Below are positions 46,861-57,489 of a stretch of 64,000 bases of DNA, piece after piece. The notes under the pieces are model-generated. The model did not search any database. It saw nothing but the letters and a program-made list of their open reading frames with translations, and was not told where the DNA came from. Origin of the DNA: Nelumbo lutea. Taxonomy: Eukaryota > Streptophyta > Magnoliopsida > Proteales > Nelumbonaceae. The position numbers were made by a program, and so were the translations under genes. The DNA is taken from the NCBI GenBank assembly GCA_022828595.1, contig JAKGHH010000002.1, positions 75,178,383 to 75,242,382 on the forward strand. Direction: 5' to 3'. Position 1 is the stretch's first letter. Every line of letters starts with the position of its first letter.

Positions 46861-48090
46861 AAAGGGGTGCTACACACAATGAACATGTTTTTCTGATACA
46901 TTATAAAAAATTTTAACTGATACCTATCAAAAAATACCAGTAAAACTTCTCCAAACAAATTGGGTGATACAAGGAGTAATGGAGTGGGTTAGTTTCTCCA
47001 CCATATGACCACTAACCCAGGTCATAAGGTTCTACCACAAGTATTGATGGGGCCACAAGTACAAAATCTTGGACACAGTCCAACAACACTGACACCAACT
47101 TGAAATTATGCACCTTAGATGCCCGAGTTCCACTTTGTTATTATGCACCAAGTGCGTTCTGCATATTTCTAATATTTCTCACAATCCATAATGCCCTAAT
47201 GCAACAATCCACCTCAACCAATTTTGATTCCAGAAACAGAAACAAGCCAGGACTAGCCTTGATGAGTGACTCTCTTATTATCATGACCCCCACAAAATCC
47301 AACTATAAGCAGCCACATGTCTGGTATTTTTGCACATCATCATTTTCAAAATTCACCAGAGATGATTGCAACAAAGCTTTGGTATACAACAATAACCAGA
47401 GTTTTCTCTTTAGCCATTTGCAGATCATTTAGATTATCTGGGAAATGTTCCATTTGTATCCCTCATCACATTAATCTTAACTGTGCCACTGTTACAAAAA
47501 TCTCAGAGTATCGTAATATGCTTCTACAAAACCTCCACCAAAGTCCCCTATATACATCGCAATATGTATTTTTGCCATACATAGAAAAGTATACCTAAGT
47601 CTTCACATCCACATGTTTGAATGCTATACATTATTTCGACTACATGATCTCATGATCATAAAGGAAATTTTTTTCTTCAATATATGTGAGTTCCTCTAGA
47701 GCAATCAACAGCACCCTACAGTCCCCAAAAGGTCTGAGTATCAAGTCTGACTTCAGGTTTAGCTTCTACTTATTTTCTTTTCATTACATATGTATTCTTT
47801 TTAATAACCCTTCCAGTCTTAACTTGTCACTAAATCTTTTCCCAAATCTCATGACTCATGATCATTGATCCTGATTTGTCCTAGAATCGAATGGCAAAAC
47901 ACAATTCATGTAGCAGGCCCCATATGGTTGGGACAAGATTTTGATGAGGATGATGAGGATGAGGATGAGGATGATGTACCTTATGCATTTTTTATTTTTA
48001 TTTTGTACTTTTATGTTTATGTTGTAAATGGGTGTTGCCAAATATAAGAAACTTGTCAAATATTTCAGAAAATCATAAAGAAAATTTGTA
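46861..48090. other. VPS13 intron 7, mostly unassigned
   Basis: Open frames here (47100-47432, 47317-47598) show no domain or codon signature. At 47910-47975 GGCCCCATATGGTTGGGACA is followed by a (GATGAG)n-like run, resembling the 3' tail of an RTE-type LINE or related SINE. Confidence 0.4.
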
Positions 48091-48099
48091 AAAATTATG

Positions 48100-48370
48100 G
48101 ACATTGTGGGAAAATTGTAAAATATGCAAAAATGTAGAATGATATTGTATGAAATGATAAAAGAAACATATGCACACCTTTCTAAAATTATTATCTTGTA
48201 CTAAATCATTAAACAAAGATAAAATCTAAGGTCATAGAAAAAGAATCTTTTGAAATCGACCTATGATCTATTACACAACATTGCTATTCTGCATGCAATA
48301 TTGTGTCACCAACTTATATTATAATACTATATTTCTTGTACTCTTCATAATGCTGGTAGTGTTCACTAGA
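48100..48370. repeat. Family Z repeat, diverged copy
   Basis: It shares GTCACCAACTT and neighbouring AT-rich blocks with 39900-39990. Low similarity, judged by eye. Confidence 0.4.
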
Positions 48371-48399
48371 GAATAAATAGATTCCAGTAAAACAATTCT

Positions 48400-48680
48400 T
48401 AATGTTTTAATCATCAAAAAGCCCTGAGGCGTATGCCAGATGCGCCAACACCTTTGAGGAATATGCCTCAAGTGCAAGAGGCGTACGCCTAATGCACACC
48501 TCATATAAAAAGATAGAAAAAAGGAAGAAGAAAGAAAAAAGAAAAAAGAAAAAAGAAAAAAAAAAGAAAGAAAATAACAGAAAAGGGAAGGAAAAGAACA
48601 GGAAGGGAAGGGAAAGAAAAAGAAAGAAAGAGGAAAAAGAGAAAAAGAAGAAAAGAGGGAAGGGAAGAAAAGACATATTT
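48400..48680. repeat. Family X repeat end with purine-rich core
   Basis: AATGTTTTAAT is followed by GAGGCGTATGCCAGATGCGC and similar palindromes. Then comes a run of about 160 purines (48509-48673), which makes artificial Lys-rich and Phe-rich ORFs. The second tip is missing. Confidence 0.55.
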
Positions 48681-49032
48681 CTCTTCTCTCTGTAGAACCT
48701 TCTTTTTTAAGTGGCCCCTCCAAGAACCTTCTATCCACACTACATCTATTCCATAAAAAACTTTTCTGCTTCCAACTCCCAAACCAAGGTTCATTTTGCC
48801 ACAACCAGAAACTTCATAATTGTTTATCACAATTGCAATCAGAGTGCCTTGTTGAGTATTGGATCAGCTGCTTATACACCTTCAAAACAATGTCCACATC
48901 ATTCTGAAGGACAGTTTGGAAATTTGCAGTTATAACAAGGTAATGACTGAAAATCTTAGAGGCTTTGAGCAAAAAGTCAAGGAAAGAATTATATGGAAAT
49001 GAATAAACAGTTCAAATAGGCAAGAAAATTAC

Positions 49033-49176
49033 CCGAACTTCAAGGGAAAATGTTGGAACTTTTCTAAAAACATCCCTCAAACTGCGGCGTACATAGACAT
49101 GAAAACCTTGGGCTTCTCGTATCACCGCCTTTCCTATAACACCATTAACTCCGACAGCCATGTTGATTCCAAGTAA
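49033..49176 (-). CDS. VPS13: VPS13 exon 7
   Basis: 144 nt, phase 0/0, residues 456-503. It encodes LLGINMAVGVNGVIGKAVIR and ends RKVPTFSLEVR. The ORF is too short to stand out without the neighbouring exons, but splice sites (CTGCAG acceptor, GTAATT donor) and family match place it firmly. Confidence 0.88.
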
Positions 49177-49599
49177 CTGCAGAATATAAATATATCACTT
49201 TATACAGAACAATATAATTAAAAAATTAAAAACAAAAAGAAAGAATATACAACTAGGTAGGTCCCAGAACACCACACAGAAAAAGACCACTAAGAGTATT
49301 GCTCTCATACCAAGATGTTATCCAAGGAAGAAAGAAACAAATAAGAAGATACATTCAGTTAAGAAGAAGAAACAGAGAAGACATGACAAGAAAAAAAGAC
49401 TAATTGAGCAGAGCTTCAGGGGGCATTCAAGTAAGAAGACAATTACAATATTAAGCTCATTATTTAAACTCAACGACACTTACATTAGTTGATTTTATTG
49501 GCTCTTATATCTTTTTGTGCCTTCTTTTATATGCAGTTTATGTCATTCTTATTCTTGGACATCCAGGGAATTTCTGTAATTATATTTCTTTTATTTTAG

Positions 49600-49740
49600 G
49601 GAAATTTCCAGATAGGTACCCTGTACTTTTGGCCGAGTGCCAATTTAGTACCCGAACTTTCGAAATGCGACAATCTAGTACCCGAACTTTTGAAATGTGA
49701 CAATCTAGTACCTACCATTAATGGACCAACAGTTATGTAT
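49600..49740 (+). repeat. Left TIR of the Pack-MULE
   Basis: It contains the internally repeated CxCGAACTTTxxAAATGxGACAATCTAGTAC unit twice. The outer 90 bp match the right end best. Confidence 0.9.
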
Positions 49741-50188
49741 ATCACGTGACCTCATGTGCAATTTAAGCCTTTTGAAAATGCCAAAATTACCCTTGAAAAT
49801 AAAACACACTGTTCATCATCTTCTTTCTCAAGAAAATGAAACAAAGCCCAAGCCAAGCTCTCAACAGTCCAGACCATCATTTCATGATGAAAACACAAAA
49901 GCCAGCGCTCGCCGCTGGCTGCCACCATGGCCACGCTTGACGCGCCTGGTCAAGAGAGAGAAAGAGAACTACAGCGGAGACGGAACAGGAACTATGGAAG
50001 AGGAGAGAGAAAAAAGGGCGCTCGTTTCATCATCATTTTTCCCGTTTTCCTTCATTCTGATATTAACCCCATAGCTCAACACCAACAACCGCAGCGAGAT
50101 CAGAGCTATCTCCTCCATTCAATTCCTCAAATTCTCCACTTCTACAGGTTTCAAACTTTTTGATCTCCATGGTATTTCCTTTAAATTC

Positions 50189-50430
50189 ATGACTTCTTTG
50201 AATCGTTGTTCAGCAGGAGCCAACGATTCTGCTTTTGTTTCCGATAACAGTGCAATCAAGGTTCCCTCCAAATTCTTAGGCGTGGAAATTAGCATATTAA
50301 AGAAGGTGATTCCTTTGGGGATTATTGTTCTTCTGCATTCTCTTCAGTTACACCATTCTTCGAGACACAAGGGATGTGCTCGTCGTTATAGGGAAGCAGT
50401 GCCAAGATTATTCCATTCTTGAAGACTTGG
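50189..50430 (+). pseudogene. Captured fragment of a plastid ATP/ADP translocase
   Basis: The source protein (NTT/AATP) exchanges ATP for ADP across the inner plastid envelope. Visible motifs are [20 protein letters not shown] and, after a one-base shift near 50322, [20 protein letters not shown]. These span the start of the mature protein and the first membrane helix. The frame runs directly into the AZG fragment. Only about 80 residues of a roughly 600-residue protein are present. Confidence 0.82.
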
Positions 50431-51240
50431 GAGAATTTGCATACGACTTGGTGGGGTTTCATGGATCAGGTTCCATCTCATACCAAACCGCGTTGGCGAT
50501 AGTGTTAGTGGAGGGCTGTGTTTTTTTTGCGATAGCTGCATTTGGTTTGTGCGCAAGGTTTGTACGTCTCATCCCTCGGCCAGTCCGGCTTGCATGTGCG
50601 GCAGGCGTCGGCCTTTTCATTGCATTTGTCGGCCTGCAGTCTCAACAAGGTGTTGGCCTCGTCAGGCCGAGTTCTTCCACCTTGGTGACCCTCACGGATT
50701 GCTCCCGCACGTACCTAATCACAACAAGTGCGAGAATGGAAAGATGCAAAGCCCCACGTTCTGGCTCAGCACTATGGGCTTCCTAGTAACGTGCTACGGG
50801 CTGATGAAGGAAATCAGGGGCAGCATTATCTATGGCATCCTATTTGTGACGTTAATTTCACGAATTAGGGGCACCAGTGTAACATATTTTCCTAAGACCA
50901 CTCTCGGTGACACAAACTACAAATATTTCAAGCAGGTGGTGGAGTTCCATAAAATCGCGAGCACTGCTGGGGCTGTAAGTTTCAGAGGGTTCAACAGAAG
51001 AGAGGTCTGGGCAGCCTTGGTTATGTTGCTCTGCGTGGATGTGTTGGCCACGACAAGGACATTGTACTCGGTGGCTGAAGTTGGGGAATTTATAGATGAG
51101 AATGGGGGTTTTGAAGAAGAGCACAAGGTGTACATGGTTGATGCAGGGTCTACGGTTGTGGGTTCGGCGCTGGAAGTATCCCCCATTGCGACATACATAG
51201 AGCCTCCAGCAGGGATCAGAGAAGGAAAGCAAGTAACAAC
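50431..51240 (+). pseudogene. Captured fragment of an AZG-type purine transporter
   Basis: AZG proteins carry adenine and guanine across membranes. Motifs: [80 protein letters not shown], and YMVDAGSTVVGSAL. Match seems closest to the AZG2 group (from memory). A frameshift near 50700 splits it, and AGIREG is followed by unrelated sequence. The first and last thirds of the transporter are missing. Confidence 0.87.
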
Positions 51241-51537
51241 AATGTTGGAGTACGATGTTTTACGGGAGCTCTCTCTCTCTCTCTGGTCTAGATTTGCTTC
51301 CACTATTTTTGTTGCTTCTGTAGCGTGTGAGAATCGTAGAAGAAAGAGAGAGATAGAGGAGAGATTTAATATTTACTATTTCTTCCTTTGCATTTTCTTG
51401 AACTGTCATTTTTTTCCTATGTTTTGGGGAAAAATGCAGGGTTTATTTAATAATAAAGACTGGGAGTTGCGGTAGAAGAACAGAGAGAGCAATTAGAACT
51501 CTGAGATTTTCTATTAGGGCTCAGAAGCCTGGCCATA

Positions 51538-51966
51538 ATGCACAGGTTCAGTAGACTTGATAACGGAAGGGCCAATGGAGTAAGCCCTCCGTTGTCGATG
51601 ACACCTTCGCCTCCTTCGTCACCAAGATTCCACCACGGCCGGAGCAAGAATGCGAACTTTTGCAACCGCAGCCCGAAGCTGCACACTTTTGCGTTGCGGC
51701 TTGTCTACATCGTTCTTTTTGCAGTTCACCGGAAATGTGGTGTTCTGCTATTTGCTCTGTTGGTTTACATCTCTGGTATGTTGCTGCATATGGGTTCTTT
51801 AAGTCTTGAGGTCGTTGCACCAGATGTCGTTGTCAAACCGGCTCCGCCAGGTTCTACCTACCGTAGTCCTCAAGTTTTTGAGAATCTTCGGCCTTTTATG
51901 TGTGTCATTTCAGAAGAGAACCTGAGGAGCTGGTTGTCAAATCTTCCATTGTTGTTGCTTTATTAA
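51538..51966 (+). pseudogene. Captured first exon, O-fucosyltransferase-like
   Basis: It has a clear ATG context and reads MHRFSRLDNGRANGVSPPLS, a Pro/Ser-rich cytosolic tail, then the membrane anchor CGVLLFALLVYISGMLLHMG, then PPGSTYRSPQVFENLRPFM. This is the layout of a Golgi type II glycosyltransferase. The YRSPQVFE motif recalls plant O-fucosyltransferase family members, but that is from memory and should be tested. Untranslated leader and an intron-like acceptor (about 51436) precede it, so genomic DNA rather than mRNA was captured. Confidence 0.55.
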
Positions 51967-52019
51967 CAGAAGGTCGATAAAGAAAACCAGATGACACGTG
52001 AAGGGCATTTGTGTCTTTT

Positions 52020-52162
52020 CCCATGATACTTAACGGCTGGTTAACAGCAGATACTAGATTGTGGCACTTTGACAGTTCGGGCACTAGATTGTCGCATTTT
52101 AAAGTTCGGGTACTAAATTGGCACTTGGCCTAAAGTACAGGGTACCTATCGGGAATTTTCCC
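52020..52162 (-). repeat. Right TIR of the Pack-MULE
   Basis: Reverse complement of the left end with a few substitutions and one-base gaps. It also includes two copies of the ACTAGATTGTxGCA unit. Confidence 0.9.
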
Positions 52163-52370
52163 TTTATTTTATAAGATATACATACGAATTGAAAGGGCAG
52201 CAAGCCCATGCTCTCAAACCTTACATTCTCTTATCTTCTTTATACTCTTGTTCATTTTTCATCCCCTATTGTGCTCATTTTGCAATCTGAATTCTAGGAA
52301 GAAAAAAGGATCTTAAATTATAATAGCATAATGGGTTATCCATTGAAAAAGAATCTAAAGAAAAGCTTAC

Positions 52371-52479
52371 CTCAGCATGAAGTACATCAAGATGTACAGC
52401 TGAAGGATCTTTGTCAGGGCATCCGTGCCACAACAATTCATTTTTCACTTGTAGCTGTCCCAAATCAAATTGAATATAA
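52371..52479 (-). CDS. VPS13: VPS13 exon 6
   Basis: 109 nt. One base completes the split Asp codon from exon 5, then YIQFDLGQLQVKNELLWHGC follows and the exon ends HLDVLHAE before GTAAGC. These are residues 419-455. The following intron (3,194 bp) carries the Pack-MULE. Confidence 0.9.
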
Positions 52480-52879
52480 CTGCAGCATGAATCACATGTT
52501 AGAATAAAATATAATAATAGAACAAATTAAGAGAATCAGGAGCCATTTGTTAACAGATGAAGTAGCTGAACTGAAAACGTTATTAGCTTTTCTTCTATCA
52601 AATAAGTTTTTAACGAGGTTGAGGGCTCCTTAATGGATAAAGCTACAATTGAGTAGATTACTATACCCTTGAATATCTTAGTACTTAAGCATTTTATCCA
52701 CTAAGAAAACCATAAAATTTGTTTCAGTGTAATGAGTACAGAGATTGAGAATCCAGATTCCTTCTGTGGATTAGTAGAAATTTGACATGCAAAAGAGAGG
52801 TAACCATATTATCATCTACATAGTCGTTGTTGTCCAAGGATGCTATGGTCATTTTGTTTCACTCTAATAACTGTTATTG

Positions 52880-53340
52880 CAAGTAATTGTCAGGGCCATG
52901 ATTCTACTTGAAATACACGAGTATATGAGTTAATTAAGTAATTAGTGTGTGATTAAGATTGAAAACACACCCATTTTACCCAGGTTTCTCTATTGTTATT
53001 CCACTCATTAACTTAATTTTTCACTCTTCCAAACATTATTTCAATGATTAAAACTTTTATCAGAGGAGATACAAGAATAATGAGAAAAGAGAGCATGAGT
53101 TCAGTGCCAAAAGAGTGAGCTAGCAGCACCAGCAGCACTATTTATAATGGAGTGAAATGGGTAAAATGACAAGAGCGTCCTTGTAGCACATAAAGTAATC
53201 GAAAACACAAAATTACAAAATTCCCCCTCAAGTTGGGGCATAAATGTCTATCATGCCCAACTTGTCACAAAGATATTTGCAAGTTTGGACAACAGGACTG
53301 CAAATTGATGGAAAGAATAGGCTAGAGAAATTTGTGAACC
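52880..53340 (-). mobile_element. Copia 3' LTR and polypurine tract remnant
   Basis: Minus strand: CCCAACTTGAGGGGGAATTT around 53221-53238 is a polypurine tract next to an LTR (about 52880-53220) with a TATA-like element near 53140. The few bases inside (ATGCCCAACTTGTCAC on +) match element B. No coding part remains. Confidence 0.6.
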
Positions 53341-53739
53341 ACACTAGAGGCAGTAGAATGAATTTTTGTAAGTTCTTAATTTAGGTAGTGAAGTTCGTGA
53401 ATCAAAACAGTCTGCTGATACAAGTATTTTGTTTGAGAACTGCAGCAGACAACCAAACTATTCAGTGCCATTCCACTACCATGGTATAGAAAGTTTAAAA
53501 CTCATAGTATATACAATTGGCAATTTAGTAGCAGTATAAACAGAAGTTACAGAACAAAAAATCAAGCCATTCATTTTTTAAGAATATGGACATCCACCAA
53601 GATTCTATTATACAGTGCTTATCCAAAAACACTTTTCATTACTTCAGTCCCAAATTATCTTCTAAATATGTACAGAACCTATCATAGTTTTACTCTATAA
53701 AAAAAGTGTACGAAAAAAACAAGGGCTAATAATACAAAC

Positions 53740-53924
53740 TCTTTGCTCATTGAATTTCGTGGAAGAACAATTATTGGAGTGTCCAGTGAAAGGTCCAGCT
53801 TTAATGCAGCTGCTCCATCCATCTCATATTTCTGAATCAACCACTCAAAGCCCCCAACTTTATCAACAAGCTTAATTACTTCTTCAGTGCGGGGACTGGC
53901 AAGTTCCATAAAGTATGCAGTTAT
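53740..53924 (-). CDS. VPS13: VPS13 exon 5
   Basis: 185 nt, entering in phase 0 and leaving with two bases of a codon, residues 358-419. It contains ITAYFMELASP and DTPIIVLPRNSMSK, both characteristic of the family. The donor is GTTTGT, weaker than the usual GTAAGT but needed to join exon 6 in frame. Confidence 0.88.
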
Positions 53925-54157
53925 CTGCAGAGGCAAGTCTTTGCATTTGTCAGCAGAATTGGAGGAAAAAAAAAGCATGAAGAAATACATAATAGTCAAA
54001 AGAAAAGAAAACACATCAGATAATGATCATGAATCTCTTAAAAAAAGAGAAGGCATTTCTGAACAAAGATAGCATGATTATCAGATTGAGCATTTCAATC
54101 AATGATAAGGATAATAACAATAGTCCCAAAATGTTACAATCTTACAGCTGGCCTTAC

Positions 54158-54271
54158 CTCTTGAACAAATCGATAAAGGATGACAATGCGTACTGCAGAA
54201 AGACGACCGCATAAGCTATAATCATACCCTTCATAATCATCATCTTCAGCACTGTATGATTTAAATATATA
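54158..54271 (-). CDS. VPS13: VPS13 exon 4
   Basis: 114 nt, phase 0/0, residues 320-357. It encodes YIFKSYSAEDDDYEGYDYSL followed by a short segment ending LYRFVQE, a conserved acidic-then-hydrophobic module of plant VPS13. The acceptor is TTTTTTAG and the donor GTAAGG. Confidence 0.88.
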
Positions 54272-54418
54272 CTAAAAAACAAGGAAAAAAGAAAGAGAAA
54301 AAAAAAAAAGGTCATCCAAGCATGACTTGAAATAAGAAGAGCAGTAAAGGTTATTCAAGTCATTAGTTTGATCCAAGAGACATATCATTAGTGATTCAAG
54401 AAAAAGAAACAGCAGTAC

Positions 54419-54550
54419 CTTAATAAGGGATTCTGTACCCTGATTCCGTATATCACAAAGCCAACCCCAACAGTGGTCTGGCCCAAGAGACATATCACAC
54501 AGCCTGAAATTTCCCAGTGTGCCCTCTATAGAAAGAGAGCCTGGGTGAAC
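54419..54550 (-). CDS. VPS13: VPS13 exon 3
   Basis: 132 nt, phase 0/0, residues 276-319. It begins VHPGSLSIEGTLGNFRLCDM and contains LGPDHCWGWLCDIRN, a well-conserved plant VPS13 stretch. The acceptor (TTCTCCAAG) was chosen because it joins exon 2 in frame. The 3.8-kb intron before it holds LINE pieces. Confidence 0.88.
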
Positions 54551-54639
54551 CTTGGAGAAGCAATTGGGTCAAATAATACAATTAGAACAAGACAAAGATC
54601 AAAAAATCAATGGTTTTCTATCACAAATGAAACATACAA

Positions 54640-54920
54640 GAAAAAAAAATGAATGTATGCCATGTGTATAAAAATAATATGTTTCAAGCTAAATGATAAC
54701 CAGCGGTTTGAAAGCCCAGAACAGAAGATGGCTGTTACTAGATCTGCAGCCATGGAGGAAAAAATGGACAAATTTGAGGTGGAGATGCACAGGTTTAATA
54801 GAAATCTCAAAGATAACAAGGAAGCTCAGTCCTGCAGTTATAAATCAATGTGAAAAGATGACTCTTCGGACCCCCCTACAAGCAAAATATTTACGCTTGC
54901 TCATAAGGCTTTTCGAAAAG
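54640..54920 (+). other. Unassigned ORF piece, possibly gag-like
   Basis: A short frame reads MAVTRSAAMEEKMDKFEVEM, reminiscent of the charged coiled start of some plant retroelement gag proteins. Nothing else of such an element is seen. Confidence 0.25.
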
Positions 54921-54924
54921 ATGT

Positions 54925-56935
54925 CAAACCAATAATTTTGAGAAAAGTTGTGTAGCAGGGGTCAGCATGGAGGACAAAGAGAGAAACTCTAGCTAGGATC
55001 CTTGGCTGTGGGATATGTTCATGGCCTATGCGATATTTGGGGCTTCCTTAAGGGGCAATCCTGGGTGAGATCGGTTTTCGAACCCAGTGTTAGAGAAATT
55101 AGGAAATTGCAACTTGAAAGAGCAATTGCATTTCCCTAGGGGTAACTTTGATGAATCAACCCCCGCTAGTCTTCCTGAAAGAGCAATTACATTTCGTTGG
55201 AAGGCAGAATTACTTTGATAAAGTCCACTCTAGCGAATTTGCCAGTCTACTACTTGTCGGTCTTTTGGATGCCTAGAAGGGAAGTTCAAAAATTAGAAAA
55301 GCCGAAGAGGGATTTCGTTTGGGAGCCTAGAGAAAAAGGATCACTTGGTCAGGTGGGAGGTAGTGTGTCAGAGTAAAGAACAGGGAGGTCTAGGGTTAGG
55401 AAATCCAAGTAAGAAAAATGCATCCCTACTAGGTAAGTGGTTGTGGAGATGGCCATTGAAGAGGGGACAGTTGTGGCAAGAAGTGATAGACAGCATTCAT
55501 GGTGGTATAGGCAATGGTTGGAAGGCTAGGCTGTCTTCGAGGGCTACTTTGGCTTCTCCATGGAAACCCATTTGTGGAGTGCTACCCCAGTTCTTTAGCC
55601 TTATCAGGTATGATGTTTGCTCTGGAGACAAAGTTCTCTTTAGGGAGTAGATTTGGATTGGCGACTCAACCATTAAAGACATTTATCCTTCTCTTTATTC
55701 CCTTATGTTCCTTAAAAAAGAGCATGTACATTGTTTTGTGTCCTATTCTCAGTTGACCTGGGACTATGAAGAAACTTGAGAGAGAATGAGCTTGATTGAA
55801 CTGGCACTTTAGATCTAGTAAGTCCTTGATTCTGTTTTTCTGGATCTTTCTAATGCTGATGGTCGTATTTGGACTCCACACCATAGGGGTTTGTTTTCCT
55901 GCGCGTCATTCTTCTCTTGCTTGTGTTCAGCCCCGATTCACTCTCCTTGTCCGTTTGAAGAATTCTGGCCCAAACCACTCCATCCCAAGGTTGGGGCTTT
56001 CTGTTGGGAAGTCTTTCTTGGAAAAATAAACACGTTAGACACCTTGCAAAAAAGAGGGCCTACCTTGTGCCTTTCCCCCAACTGGTGTATCCTATGCAAA
56101 GCCTGTGGTGAAAGCTGTCACCACCTCCTAATTTCTTGCCCTTTTGTTGTAGGCCTCTGGGAAAAGGTTTTTGATCATTTTGGCCATAGGTAGATTGTGG
56201 CTCTGCAGATTGGAAATCTCTTTGACTCCACGACCTTCAATTGGCCAAACAAGAGAAGTAAAGTCAAGTGGAGATGCCTTAGGGCTGCTGTGATATGGAT
56301 GGTGTGGGAGGAGAGACATGGTAGAGTCTTCAGTGACAGAGAAAGGAGTATGAAGGCAGTTTGGGAGTGTATTCTTATAGAGTTATACATTGGGTCAAAG
56401 CCTCAAACTTGTTCTCAGATTTCTCTGTTGATGACTTGTGGAGAAATTGGGGAGCTGTAGCTAGAAGTTTTACCGCAAGGAACAGACCAGTGGTAGCTTG
56501 GGAACATCCTGATGAAGGCTTTATTAAGTTGAACTTTGATGGCAGCAGCCTAGGGAACCCAGGTCCAGCTGGTGTAGGAAGGGTCTTTACGAATAATGAA
56601 GGACTCATTGTTGATGTATTCTCAAACCCATTGGAATAGGGGACTCAGTCTTGCAGAGTTCCAGGCAGGCAGTGAGTTGGACGTACAACGAATCTATGAA
56701 AAAGTTCAAATGGCTAGTTAGAGACATGACGATTCTTGTGAAACGGGAAAGGCAATCTGCAAATAGAATGGCTGATTATTTTGCGAAGAAAAGGGTGTTT
56801 AATTATGAACTGTTTCTGGTTCAGTTGTAATTTGGGTCATTGTGGAATGGGGTCACACCTCGTGTCCCAATTGGGATAGTTTTTCTTGTAAATCTTGATA
56901 TAATCCCTCTTTATTAATAAAATTCTATCATATAC
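54925..56935 (+). mobile_element. L1-type LINE, 3' half
   Basis: Late RT (SWPMRYLGLPL; NLPVYYLSVF; EQGGLGLGNPSKKNASLLGK), zinc-binding linker (CILCKACGESCHHLLISCPF) and RNase H (FIKLNFDGSSLGNPGPAGVG), broken by stops and shifts. The 3' end has TTAATAAAATTC and a (TA)n run at 56942-56970. Same family as the LINE at 28.6 kb. Antisense to VPS13, intron 2. Confidence 0.85.
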
Positions 56936-56984
56936 CAAAATTAAATATATATATATATATAAATATATATATAGACACAATTGG

Positions 56985-57470
56985 GTAAAGAAAGGGGATA
57001 GAAACACAAACTCAAGAAGAAGAAAATTTTTCATATCAAAGCTAGAGCTGGAGGGAGTAAAAATAACCAAACAAAGTGAAATTCTTGGAGCTTTTGTGGA
57101 TTACTTCAAATCTATCTTTAAAAGACCATTAATGGAGAGACTGAGAGCAAAAGGGTTAGACTAGCCAAGTTTGGCGGAAGATCACAAGGTTTGGCTGGGA
57201 AGGAGTTTTGACTTGGAAGAAATATAGGAGGCAGTTTTCTTGATGGATAGAGCTAAAGCACCAGGGCCAAATGGGTATACAACAGCTTCCTACCAAGACT
57301 ACTGGGATTTTTTAAAAGAAGATTGATTGAGGGTCTTCAATGAATTTTTTAGAAGAGGGATCAAAAATCCTGGACTGAATTCCACTTTTATTGCTTTGAG
57401 CCCAAAGTAGTTGGAGGCAAACCACCCAAGAGAGTTTAGACTCATCAGCCTGGTTATAATTTGTATACAA
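56985..57470 (+). mobile_element. LINE fragment, start of reverse transcriptase
   Basis: It encodes VDYFKSIFKRP, then DRAKAPGPNGYTTASYQDYW and LNSTFIALSPK, the first RT blocks, with stops. It lies downstream of the 3' end of another LINE, so the order is inverted relative to a single element. It ends at the family Y insertion. Confidence 0.75.
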
Positions 57471-57489
57471 GCCTTCCAATGTTAGACTT

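Larger units (their letters stand above)
49600..52162 (+). mobile_element. Pack-MULE with three captured host gene fragments
   Basis: 2,563 bp. It begins GGGAAATTTCCAGATAGGTA and ends with the inverted form GGTACCTATCGGGAATTTTC-CC. The inverted ends stay similar for about 140 bp. The 9-bp direct duplication TTTATTTTA flanks it exactly (49591-49599 and 52163-52171), the size Mutator-like elements make. Inside are fragments of at least two and probably three unrelated nuclear genes, all on the plus strand, and no transposase. It lies in VPS13 intron 6, antisense to the host gene. Confidence 0.92.

Noticed and set aside
47100..47598. Two plus-strand ORFs of 110 and 93 codons
   Set aside because: No motif, no codon-use signature and overlapping frames; likely chance ORFs in intron sequence.
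48319..48830. Phe/Ser-rich and Lys/Glu-rich ORFs
   Set aside because: Artefacts of the purine-rich core of a family X repeat, open on both strands with no conserved motif.
50189..51475. Functional AZG transporter gene
   Set aside because: Frameshifted, lacks both ends, fused to an unrelated translocase piece and bounded by transposon TIRs.
51538..51966. Functional glycosyltransferase gene
   Set aside because: Only the cytosolic tail and membrane anchor are present; the sequence runs into the TIR without any catalytic domain.
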